The position numbers were made by a program, and so were the translations under genes. From contig DJYQ01000014.1 of assembly GCA_002450165.1 (NCBI GenBank), positions 1 to 13,674 of the forward strand: 13,674 nt of DNA, read 5' to 3'. Shown here one piece after another: positions 8,132 through 13,674 of this stretch. The number at the start of each line of letters is the position of its first letter. Position 1 is the stretch's first letter. Origin of the DNA: Prevotellaceae bacterium UBA6974. Its GTDB lineage: Bacteria > Bacteroidota > Bacteroidia > Bacteroidales > Bacteroidaceae. The notes beneath the pieces were generated by a model, which was not told where the DNA came from, searched no databases, and saw nothing but the letters and a program-made list of their open reading frames with translations.

Positions 8132-8163
8132 TTTGGCTAATTAAGATAAATGTTTTACCTTTG
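8132..8163 (+). promoter_or_regulatory. Bacteroidetes-type promoter of rpmE2 with both elements
   Basis: TTTG at 8132-8135 and TACCTTTG at 8156-8163 are separated by 20 nt, an almost ideal Bacteroidetes housekeeping promoter. Transcription should start near 8170, leaving about 80 nt of leader before the L31 start codon, longer than the leaders predicted at the other promoters here. Confidence 0.8.
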
Positions 8164-8185
8164 CACTCGCAAAAATTATTAACAC

Positions 8186-8233
8186 TGCCCCTTATCCACT
8201 TCCAGATGGGTGTCAAGCGAAGAGTCGGGGGCG
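8186..8233 (+). promoter_or_regulatory. Possible structured leader of rpmE2
   Basis: The leader can fold with TGCCCC (8186-8191) paired to GGGGCG (8228-8233, one G-T wobble). It encloses a smaller stem of ATCCA (8194-8198) with TGGGT (8207-8211). Ribosomal protein mRNAs often carry such leaders for autoregulation, but I do not recognise a known L31 leader family here and the pairing was found by eye. Confidence 0.3.
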
Positions 8234-8250
8234 TAAATTGAAAAGACAAA

Positions 8251-8502
8251 ATGAAAAAAGGACTTCATCCAGAGAATTACCGTCCCGTTGTGTTCAAGGA
8301 CATGAGTAACGGTGACATGTTCCTCAGCCGCTCAACCTGTAAGACTACAGATACAGTCGAGTTCGAAGGTGTGGAATACCCAGTAGTCAAGCTCGAAATC
8401 TCAAGCACATCTCATCCTTTCTACACAGGTAAGAGCAAGTTGGTTGACACCGCTGGCCGTGTTGACAAGTTCATGAGCCGTTACGGAAAAACCCGCAAGT
8501 AA
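8251..8502 (+). CDS. rpmE2: 50S ribosomal protein L31, type B (zinc-independent)
   Basis: This 83-residue protein is the type B form of large-subunit protein L31, which sits at the subunit interface of the ribosome. It starts MKKGLHPENYRPVVFKDMSNG and contains the hallmark phrase SSTSHPFYTGKSKLVDTAGRVDKFMSRYG near the C-terminus, given here in two parts: SSTSHPFYTGKSK and LVDTAGRVDKFMSRYG. Only one cysteine is present (Cys30), so the CxxC zinc-binding motif of the C+ form is absent. Length is normal for the family in Bacteroidetes. It is a single-gene unit with its own promoter, a leader of about 80 nt and a terminator 41 nt downstream. Assignment is certain. Confidence 0.97.
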   Translation: MKKGLHPENYRPVVFKDMSNGDMFLSRSTCKTTDTVEFEGVEYPVVKLEISSTSHPFYTGKSKLVDTAGRVDKFMSRYGKTRK

Positions 8503-8543
8503 TTGCTGTTTTATCTAACGACTACAGAAAATACGCATAAATG

Positions 8544-8580
8544 GTGTGATTGACTTCAGCCGAAGTCTATCACACTTTTT
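8544..8580 (+). terminator. Rho-independent terminator after rpmE2
   Basis: GTGTGAT (8544-8550) pairs with ATCACAC (8569-8575) and GACTTC (8552-8557) with GAAGTC (8562-8567), with one T-T mismatch between them and a 4-nt loop. Five T follow directly. The nuclease gene begins 35 nt downstream. Confidence 0.9.
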
Positions 8581-8615
8581 GCTTTTAGCAGCCACCATTC
8601 ATACTGACCACTTCA

Positions 8616-9539
8616 ATGAACAAGTACAATTTCCTTCTCCTTATGTCAACATTCGTCCTGTGCCTGTGTCTTACATCGTGCGGAGACGATGGACCCGCAC
8701 CACAGAACAATACAAATGCCAACAAGACTGCCACCCCCGAAGCCTCCCGCCTGGAGATTCCGCACCTCGTAGGCGGAAACGCCATATTTCTGGTCAAGAA
8801 GGCCAAGCTCAGTGACAACGGCAGCAAGATGTTCGTCAACTTCTGCATCGAGTGGGACTGCAACAGGAAGGCCCAGCGATGGACCGCATACCGCTGGGAC
8901 ATCGACAATACGGTTGACAATAACATCGGTCGCACCGAGGCATGGGCCGAAGACACAGATATTCCCTCGCAAAACAGATCAACACTCAGCAATCACTCCA
9001 GCAACGGATATGACCGCGGACACATGGTTGCCAGCGAGGACCGCCAATGCTCGACCAGTGCCAATTCCCAGACATTCCTGCTCAGCAACATACAGCCCCA
9101 GTACAACAAATTCAACGGCAAGTCCAACAATGTCTCGTACGTATGGCTTAATCTGGAGCAACGCCTGCGCAATCTGTACAAAGTATGGAACAAAACCTAC
9201 AATCTGGGTGACACCATTTATGTAGTCAAGGGCGGAACCATTGCCGCAGAACAGATTATAGAAACAAAAAAGACACTGCCCGTACCAAAGTATTTCTTCG
9301 TAGCATTGCTGTACAAGAGAGCAAACCTCAACATCGGCCACAAGGGATACAGGGCCATAGGCTACTGGATAGAGCACACAAACGGCACCAATACTGCAGA
9401 CGGAACAGCCCTGAGCAAATATTGCGTCAGCATTGACGAACTGGAGCTGAAGACAGGCATTGACTTCTTCTGCAACCTGCCGGACGACATTGAGAACAAT
9501 GTTGAGAACACATGCTCCCCAGCCCAATGGGGTTGGTAA
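8616..9539 (+). CDS. DNA/RNA non-specific endonuclease, surface lipoprotein
   Basis: This 307-residue protein belongs to the beta-beta-alpha-metal non-specific endonuclease family (NucA/NUC1 type), which cuts DNA and RNA of either strandedness using one Mg ion and a general-base histidine. The catalytic motif is YDRGHMVASEDR (132-143) with His136; SNIQPQYNKFN (157-167) supplies the metal-binding Asn167 and Asn158. The signal peptide ends LTSC (Cys22) followed by GDDG, so the enzyme should be anchored to the outer membrane, probably facing out. Length is typical for Bacteroidetes members, with a short Asn/Thr-rich tether (28-42) before the domain. It is separated from rpmE2 by a terminator, yet I find no TAnnTTTG element in the 35 nt before its start, so its promoter is unidentified. 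Its own terminator lies inside the convergent DUF3256 gene. With the secreted EEP protein and Endonuclease I it makes three exported nucleases of different folds in the window. Confidence 0.94.
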   Translation: MNKYNFLLLMSTFVLCLCLTSCGDDGPAPQNNTNANKTATPEASRLEIPHLVGGNAIFLVKKAKLSDNGSKMFVNFCIEWDCNRKAQRWTAYRWDIDNTVDNNIGRTEAWAEDTDIPSQNRSTLSNHSSNGYDRGHMVASEDRQCSTSANSQTFLLSNIQPQYNKFNGKSNNVSYVWLNLEQRLRNLYKVWNKTYNLGDTIYVVKGGTIAAEQIIETKKTLPVPKYFFVALLYKRANLNIGHKGYRAIGYWIEHTNGTNTADGTALSKYCVSIDELELKTGIDFFCNLPDDIENNVENTCSPAQWGW

Positions 9540-9571
9540 TGACCCTACTACCCGCGGAACAGGAAAATAAA

Positions 9572-10207
9572 CTATAACCTAACCACAACAGGCTGCAGGC
9601 ACTTGTCCGCAGCCTTTTTCGTATCCCTGGTGAACTCGCTGGTCTGCAGTTCCCATGTCAGTGTATTGTCCTCCTTGGAAAGCGAACCCTTTATCAGGGT
9701 CAATATCTTAGCCTCCGCGAGCAGACTGAAACGCTCATCCGGACTGAGAACTGCATCCGTGCGGACAAATGCTTCAACCTCGGGACGAGACACTATCGAA
9801 ATAAGGTTCCACGTGCTGTCATACACCTTGACCTGCGTGTCCGCAGCAGGTCCCATACACGTCTCAGCAACATACACCACAATCATGCTCGAGTCACGGT
9901 CAGCTCCAGCTATGGTCGTCTTGACCAGTTTCATCTCCATACTGCTCACCTCGCTCGTAGCCAGTCGCAGGTAATCATCGGTCATCTCCTCGAGAACAAC
10001 GTCGTTATCAAACTTGTCCTTTACACGCGCCTCCATGTTGTTCTCGATAAAATCAATACAGTCCAGACGGTTGTTCCTTGTCATCAGCGGAAGCACGTCG
10101 TGCGGAGCCTCTGCAAACACCTCACTCATCTTTTGGGCATGACAAATCGCAACAACGGCGAAAATAAATACTGGAAATAACAATATACGCTTCATAACCA
10201 CACTCAT
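9572..10207 (-). CDS. DUF3256 family exported protein
   Basis: This is a small exported protein of unknown function, 211 residues from ATG 10207. It resembles DUF3256, a family I know only from Bacteroidales. A signal peptide is clear: MKRILLFPVFIFAVVAICHAQ. The mature part is mixed alpha/beta without a recognised catalytic motif; it includes a VYDSTWNLI phrase and a C-terminal LTWELQTSEFTRD strand region. The upstream truA stop codon TGA shares its last base with ATG 10207 (TGATG), which suggests translational coupling. A second in-frame ATG at 10195 begins exactly at MKRILLF and could be the true start. The last codons overlap the plus-strand terminator of the convergent nuclease gene. It is the last gene of a minus-strand operon with a membrane protein, Endonuclease I and truA. 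I cannot assign a function. Confidence 0.78.
   Translation of the reverse strand: MSVVMKRILLFPVFIFAVVAICHAQKMSEVFAEAPHDVLPLMTRNNRLDCIDFIENNMEARVKDKFDNDVVLEEMTDDYLRLATSEVSSMEMKLVKTTIAGADRDSSMIVVYVAETCMGPAADTQVKVYDSTWNLISIVSRPEVEAFVRTDAVLSPDERFSLLAEAKILTLIKGSLSKEDNTLTWELQTSEFTRDTKKAADKCLQPVVVRL
9590..9619 (+). terminator. Rho-independent terminator of the non-specific nuclease gene, inside the DUF3256 3' end
   Basis: AGGCTGC (9590-9596) pairs with GCAGCCT (9609-9615) around a 12-nt loop, followed by TTTT up to 9619. The whole hairpin lies within the coding region of the convergent DUF3256 gene and encodes its KKAADKCLQP segment. Confidence 0.75.
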
Positions 10208-10971
10208 CAATATTCAATATTTACCAGGAACAAAGCATTGCCCGGCACCGACTCACCGGCACTGCAACGATCCTTCTTCTCAATTATCCTACGCACGTCA
10301 TCGACAGTCAGCCTTCCACGCCCCACATCCAGCAAAGTACCCACTATCGCACGGACCATATTGCGAAGAAAGCGATTGGCAGTAATCTCGAATACCCACT
10401 GCCCCGCACTATTATCCGACAACGTACCCTGTACCGGTCTCCACTCAGCCCCCGTTATCGTGCACTCGTTGGTCTTAGTGTCCGTATTGGTCTTGGAAAA
10501 CGACGTAAAATCCCTATACTCCATAATCACCCTCGCGGCCTCGTTCATCCTGTCAAAATCCAGCCCGGTATATGGCACCCTCCACGAATAATGGTTCAGG
10601 AACGGATTCTTGTGCAGATGAATGAAATAACGATACGTACGGGATTTAGCCGAAAACCTCGCGTGCATATCATCCCCCACCGGCTCGACCTTGTGCACAG
10701 CAATATCAGAAGGTAGCATCCTATTCAACCTGTACCGCAACTGCGAGCACCACTCATTGCAGTCCCCGGCTGCATCGAAATCAAAGTGAGCAACCATCAT
10801 GCTTGCGCTGACAGCCGCATCCGTACGACCCGCACCCACAATATCCACGTCACGGCGCAATATAATCGATAAAGCCTTCTCTATCGTTTCCTCAACACTG
10901 GGAGCATTAGGCTGTATCTGCCACCCATGATACGCAGTGCCATCGTATGAAAGTGTTATAAAGTACCTCAA
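10207..10971 (-). CDS. truA: tRNA pseudouridine synthase A, TTG start
   Basis: TruA converts uridines 38-40 of tRNA anticodon arms to pseudouridine in the cytoplasm. The 254-residue protein has the expected SYDGTAYHGWQIQ (8-20), GAGRTD with catalytic Asp51, RTYRYFIHL near 110-118 and NRFLRNMVRAIVG near 205-217. Length is normal. The start must be TTG at 10971-10969: the frame upstream reaches a TAG after five codons with no ATG or GTG, and the next internal Met is residue 58. The TTG lies four bases after the stop codon of the nuclease gene, and I see no Shine-Dalgarno site, so translation probably depends on ribosomes finishing the upstream gene. The residues after Asp51 read AAVSAS, where most TruA proteins have xGVHA; the Gly and His are both replaced. 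The other motifs are intact, so I expect an active enzyme. Confidence 0.95.
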   Translation of the reverse strand: MRYFITLSYDGTAYHGWQIQPNAPSVEETIEKALSIILRRDVDIVGAGRTDAAVSASMMVAHFDFDAAGDCNEWCSQLRYRLNRMLPSDIAVHKVEPVGDDMHARFSAKSRTYRYFIHLHKNPFLNHYSWRVPYTGLDFDRMNEAARVIMEYRDFTSFSKTNTDTKTNECTITGAEWRPVQGTLSDNSAGQWVFEITANRFLRNMVRAIVGTLLDVGRGRLTVDDVRRIIEKKDRCSAGESVPGNALFLVNIEY

Positions 10972-10975
10972 TGCA

Positions 10976-12802
10976 CTACTTGCCTACTACCTTCCTGCCG
11001 TTCCGTATCACAACACCCCGCGCAGCACCGGCAGACCTTCTTCCGGACAAATCCCACGACTGGGAACGTTCGTCATCCTGTCCGGCATTTATATCCCTGA
11101 CTGCCGTCCCACCGCTATAGTCCGTCATCTGGATATCATCTATGCAGGCACGCTTGTTACCAACATTCAGGTTCTCAATTTTGATACGCACCTTACCAGT
11201 CTGGTTCAGATTGTAGCTGTACCTGACCATATCGCCCGAACCCAAGGATACGGACTCGGCAACGTTCAACCATGTCTGTCCGCCATCCAGGCTATAAGTA
11301 ACCTTTATCTTTACACCCGTATCCGTACCGTACGATGTAGCCCAGAAGCTCAGTTCACCCACACCGTTCTCCTTGTCCGACACCATCATGATATGTGCCG
11401 GAGTCGTAACGACACCGCCGCTGGCAACATAACCCTTCATACGCACACACTTGCCGTCACGTGGACGGTCCTTCTCCACATCACTTGCATACATGGCATT
11501 GCTCAAATTCCACGTTGCAGCATTGGCCGTAACGTCTGCAGCTGCATACGAACTCTTGGAACCAATTTCGAAGTTCTCCCAGAACGGCACCTCCGACACA
11601 TTGCATACTACAGTCAGCACCCTGCTGTCGGCCCCCTCTGCATTACATACAATCTCACCCTCGTAAACACCCGTCGTCCCAGCACCGGCAAAACGCACAT
11701 AGAAACCCTGTGTGGCATTTGACGTAGTGACCTCGTCACTCCACGCCTCACCATCCAAACTGACCTGATACGGAAATTCCGCCTGTGCCGTACATCCTGC
11801 AGGAACGACATTCTGCATATACACCGTCGTCTTGACGGCATTGCTTGGATGTCCCGGCAATGCAGTGAACACCATGCTCAGCGGACTTACGCTGAACTTG
11901 ACCGTCTCGCTGGGATCAGGATCAGGCTCGATGACCACATCCGGATTTTTCTTATCCTTGATTTGCTGGATGTCAAAATCCCGACCACTCTTCTCACCCC
12001 ACACATATTCCGCCAGTTCCGGGAAATCCACGTAAGGGTTCCGGTTGCCCTGAATCCATTCAATCTCGTCTGCACGACTTATTTCTATCTGGTCAACAGG
12101 ATCATTCTTAGCCCATTCCAGCATCAACTTGTAAACCCCCTCGCGCATAACCAGGCGACTGTCCGGATCAACCGTGCGAAGCCCCTCGGCAGTAGTCCAC
12201 AACTCCAGACCCTTGTATTCGTCACCCGTCTTTCCTGCAGGAACCTCCAGGTTTCCGAAATTGCTGTACACCGATGCCATATAGAAATAAGTACGGGCAA
12301 AGTCACCCTTCCACTGATCTGCCGGCTCCCATACAGTCTGCGTAGTACCGTCACACGGGTCAACACCCTTGCCGACCTTTACTACGCCATTGTCAAAAGC
12401 ATCACTGGCAGTAACGACACCAATCGGATTGTTGCTCTTGCGCTGATTTGCAATCGCATCACTCGGGTACAGGTTAAACAAGTCCTTGTACGCAAAGTTC
12501 TGCACATGACCCCACCAGCTGTTAGCCCAGATATGCTCGATATTCATACCATCCACGGCATCGTTATTGGGCGTGAAGAAACGGACCATGTTACTGTAGC
12601 GGTCACGCACCGGACCATTCTCCAGACGGTCCGTCTTGTTAAAACCGCTCCACGTCTTGCCGTTACCACCCCCATAACCCAGTACCTTGATTGGCATACT
12701 CAGGTTATGTATAGAATCAATCAATGCCGGCATCCTGACATTCTGTGCAAACAAAGATATGCCAAGGCTCAGCAGCACTAACAACAGACCGTTCCTTTTC
12801 AT
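10976..12802 (-). CDS. Secreted Endonuclease I family nuclease with Ig-like and jelly-roll domains and a type IX-like C-terminal tail
   Basis: This 608-residue exported nuclease has a signal peptide (1-20, ending SLFAQ) and an Endonuclease I domain (about 25-270). Key motifs are GMNIEHIWANSWWG (85-98) with catalytic His90, KDLFNLYPSDAIANQRKSNNPIG (106-128, of which DLFNLYP and NQRKSNNPIG are the core) and GNRNPYVDFPELAEYVWG (252-269). Family members cut double-stranded DNA, sometimes RNA, using Mg. Then come a Pro/Asp linker (292-299), an Ig/BACON-like beta domain (about 302-404), a choice-of-anchor J-like jelly roll (about 406-562) and a C-terminal stretch (SWDLSGRRS at 582-590, then GVVIRNGRKVVGK to the end). 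That ending resembles sorting tails of type IX secretion cargo in Prevotella. I chose ATG 12802 because it starts the signal peptide and has AAGGGG 7 nt upstream. The 49 extra in-frame residues before it only shadow the overlapping upstream gene. It is cotranscribed with a DUF308 protein and truA. Confidence 0.93.
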   Translation of the reverse strand: MKRNGLLLVLLSLGISLFAQNVRMPALIDSIHNLSMPIKVLGYGGGNGKTWSGFNKTDRLENGPVRDRYSNMVRFFTPNNDAVDGMNIEHIWANSWWGHVQNFAYKDLFNLYPSDAIANQRKSNNPIGVVTASDAFDNGVVKVGKGVDPCDGTTQTVWEPADQWKGDFARTYFYMASVYSNFGNLEVPAGKTGDEYKGLELWTTAEGLRTVDPDSRLVMREGVYKLMLEWAKNDPVDQIEISRADEIEWIQGNRNPYVDFPELAEYVWGEKSGRDFDIQQIKDKKNPDVVIEPDPDPSETVKFSVSPLSMVFTALPGHPSNAVKTTVYMQNVVPAGCTAQAEFPYQVSLDGEAWSDEVTTSNATQGFYVRFAGAGTTGVYEGEIVCNAEGADSRVLTVVCNVSEVPFWENFEIGSKSSYAAADVTANAATWNLSNAMYASDVEKDRPRDGKCVRMKGYVASGGVVTTPAHIMMVSDKENGVGELSFWATSYGTDTGVKIKVTYSLDGGQTWLNVAESVSLGSGDMVRYSYNLNQTGKVRIKIENLNVGNKRACIDDIQMTDYSGGTAVRDINAGQDDERSQSWDLSGRRSAGAARGVVIRNGRKVVGK

Positions 12803-12809
12803 GATATAT

Positions 12810-12815
12810 CCCCTT
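12810..12815 (-). promoter_or_regulatory. Strong ribosome binding site of the Endonuclease I gene
   Basis: The minus strand has AAGGGG 7 nt before ATG 12802, the strongest Shine-Dalgarno-like site in the window. It fixes the start codon and suggests high translation of the secreted nuclease. Confidence 0.65.
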
Positions 12816-12818
12816 ATA

Positions 12819-13445
12819 TTATTCGTTACCTGTCGTATCCACAATCTCAAACTCCACATACTCCGCCTCGCGGGCAAGACGCTCGGCCTTCTCCTTCTCC
12901 TCCTGCTGCCGCGTATAGATGCGCGAATAATGCCTTGCACGCAGCGCAAAGAACATATCAGTCAGACCATAGTAAATCAGCGTTCCGCCTATTATCTGGA
13001 AGGTAATCTTGGCAGCCTCCTGCGCATGCATCAGCGAATAGACACCAATGCCAATCAGGACAAACGGCATAATCATCAAAATCCACGAAAGCGGTGTAAC
13101 ACGTCTGTTAACATACATATTTCCCAACTGCGACAAACCCGCAAGCGTAATAATCACACCCATCAGGATAATCAGATAATTGGCAAATTCCTGAGGGAAT
13201 GCCAGCAAGTAAGCACCAAACAATATGCTGCCAATACTCACAATCGGAAACCCCGTCTTGATAACCGCATTCGGGTTCAGCCTGGACCACAAATATATCA
13301 AGACACCCGAACATCCCGGAATCAGGAACAACACTCCAATGACGCTCACCAATATGCTTGGCATCTTTTCAGCATTTATCACAAGCAAAAGTCCAACCAG
13401 CAACGAACACATTGCACGAAAGACATAACCACCAATAAACTTCAT
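12819..13445 (-). CDS. DUF308/HdeD-like inner-membrane protein
   Basis: This 208-residue integral membrane protein has six predicted hydrophobic helices at about 7-24, 30-52, 64-84, 88-108, 117-138 and 146-167, judged by eye. The pattern of short helices rich in Gly/Ile/Leu resembles the DUF308 family, which includes HdeD, linked to acid resistance in enterobacteria; the molecular function is not known. After the last helix comes a charged, probably cytoplasmic tail (about 170-208) with a Glu/Lys/Arg-rich coiled-coil-like stretch around 178-196. It is the first gene of the minus-strand operon, under a good promoter, 16 nt before Endonuclease I. No motif links it to nucleic acids. It could be a stress or membrane-homeostasis protein that only shares the promoter. 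Confidence 0.75.
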   Translation of the reverse strand: MKFIGGYVFRAMCSLLVGLLLVINAEKMPSILVSVIGVLFLIPGCSGVLIYLWSRLNPNAVIKTGFPIVSIGSILFGAYLLAFPQEFANYLIILMGVIITLAGLSQLGNMYVNRRVTPLSWILMIMPFVLIGIGVYSLMHAQEAAKITFQIIGGTLIYYGLTDMFFALRARHYSRIYTRQQEEKEKAERLAREAEYVEFEIVDTTGNE

Positions 13446-13482
13446 ATTCCGTCTATCTTCTATATATCAATTATATTGCACG

Positions 13483-13513
13483 CAAATATACACAATAAAT
13501 CCCATTCAGCAAA
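13483..13513 (-). promoter_or_regulatory. Bacteroidetes-type promoter of the DUF308-nuclease-truA-DUF3256 operon
   Basis: On the minus strand TTTG (13513-13510) is followed after 19 nt by TATATTTG (13490-13483), matching both consensus elements and spacing. It lies 37 nt before the DUF308 start codon. No other promoter is seen before the nuclease, truA or DUF3256 genes, so all four probably depend on this one. Confidence 0.78.
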
Positions 13514-13674
13514 ATAAACAGACATCGAAAATAATGCCTCTCGCTATTTGAACGTTTTTATGACTGACCACGAATTGTCCGAATTAACACGAATATTTAA
13601 TTGACAAAAACCTTCAAAACCACCTTTCTGAGCCTAATGCTCCTATAGTTGCATACAACACCATCAGTAATAAT
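13514..13674. other. Window-end intergenic stretch without a recognised gene
   Basis: I see no gene I can support here. On the minus strand one frame is open from the edge (13674) to a TAA at 13599-13597, about 25 codons, and another ends in GALGSERWF. Either could be the tail of a gene beyond the edge, but both are too short to judge. Confidence 0.3.
13569..13597. repeat. Short tandem-like CGAAT repeat
   Basis: CGAATT occurs at 13571-13576 and 13580-13585, and CGAATA at 13590-13595, spaced 9-10 bases. The text CACGAATTGTCCGAATTAAC resembles dispersed intergenic repeats I have seen in Bacteroidetes-like genomes, but one copy in one window cannot prove that. Confidence 0.35.

Noticed and set aside
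8616..9539. The DRGH nuclease or Endonuclease I as a secreted antibacterial toxin with an immunity gene
   Set aside because: Neither has a polymorphic-toxin N-terminal domain and no small immunity-like gene follows; lipoprotein anchoring and a sorting tail fit nutrient or biofilm DNA degradation better.
11849..12781. A 310-codon plus-strand open frame opposite the Endonuclease I gene, and another at 10937-11722
   Set aside because: Both arise from codon bias of the true minus-strand genes; the translations show no family pattern and the Endonuclease I and TruA motifs are unmistakable.
12803..12949. An N-terminal extension of 49 residues on the nuclease, with a poly-arginine run
   Set aside because: It overlaps the end of the DUF308 gene in another frame, would bury the signal peptide, and the strong AAGGGG site marks ATG 12802.
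1..13674. CRISPR arrays, insertion sequences, integrases or tRNA genes
   Set aside because: I looked for regular direct repeats, terminal inverted repeats around transposase-like frames, and tRNA cloverleaf signals on both strands and found none.

Overview
The window looks like chromosomal DNA of a Bacteroidales bacterium, most like Prevotella or a relative. Evidence: promoters of the Bacteroidetes type (TAnnTTTG, in two cases with TTTG 19-20 nt upstream), mostly weak Shine-Dalgarno sites, lipoproteins with acidic residues right after the lipobox cysteine (the Bacteroidetes surface-export signal), a Bacteroidetes-type TonB-dependent receptor, a type IX secretion-like C-terminal tail, and a zinc-independent L31 typical of the phylum. 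I see no tRNA, rRNA, CRISPR array, insertion sequence or phage gene.

Layout. Positions 1-530 (minus) hold the N-terminal half of class II fructose-bisphosphate aldolase, cut by the window edge. Positions 580-1623 (minus) encode a secreted endonuclease/exonuclease/phosphatase (EEP) family protein. It diverges from a three-gene plus-strand operon (1809-7250): a TonB-dependent outer-membrane receptor, a DUF5689 lipoprotein, and a 649-residue multidomain lipoprotein with OB-fold-like modules. This operon ends at a strong hairpin that also covers the 3' end of a convergent nitrilase-family amidase gene (7290-8075, minus). Next come rpmE2 with its own promoter and terminator, and a surface lipoprotein DNA/RNA non-specific nuclease (8616-9539, plus). 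The rest is a tight minus-strand operon read from 13445 down: a DUF308/HdeD-like membrane protein, a secreted Endonuclease I with a type IX-like tail, truA (TTG start), and a DUF3256 periplasmic protein.

The main theme is nucleic acids outside the cytoplasm. Within 13 kb there are three exported nucleases of three unrelated folds (EEP, DRGH-type beta-beta-alpha-metal nuclease, Endonuclease I). With them are an outer-membrane receptor that has no SusD partner and two probably surface-exposed lipoproteins with OB-fold-like domains. My inference is that this is a nucleic-acid foraging locus, analogous to a polysaccharide utilization locus but with OB-fold lipoproteins in place of SusD. Each family is known; the combined role is a hypothesis. 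A transporter of another substrate, with nucleases nearby by chance, remains possible.

Smaller points: two plus-strand terminators lie inside the 3' ends of convergent genes, truA starts with TTG four bases after the nuclease stop codon, and TruA has a changed sequence next to its catalytic aspartate.
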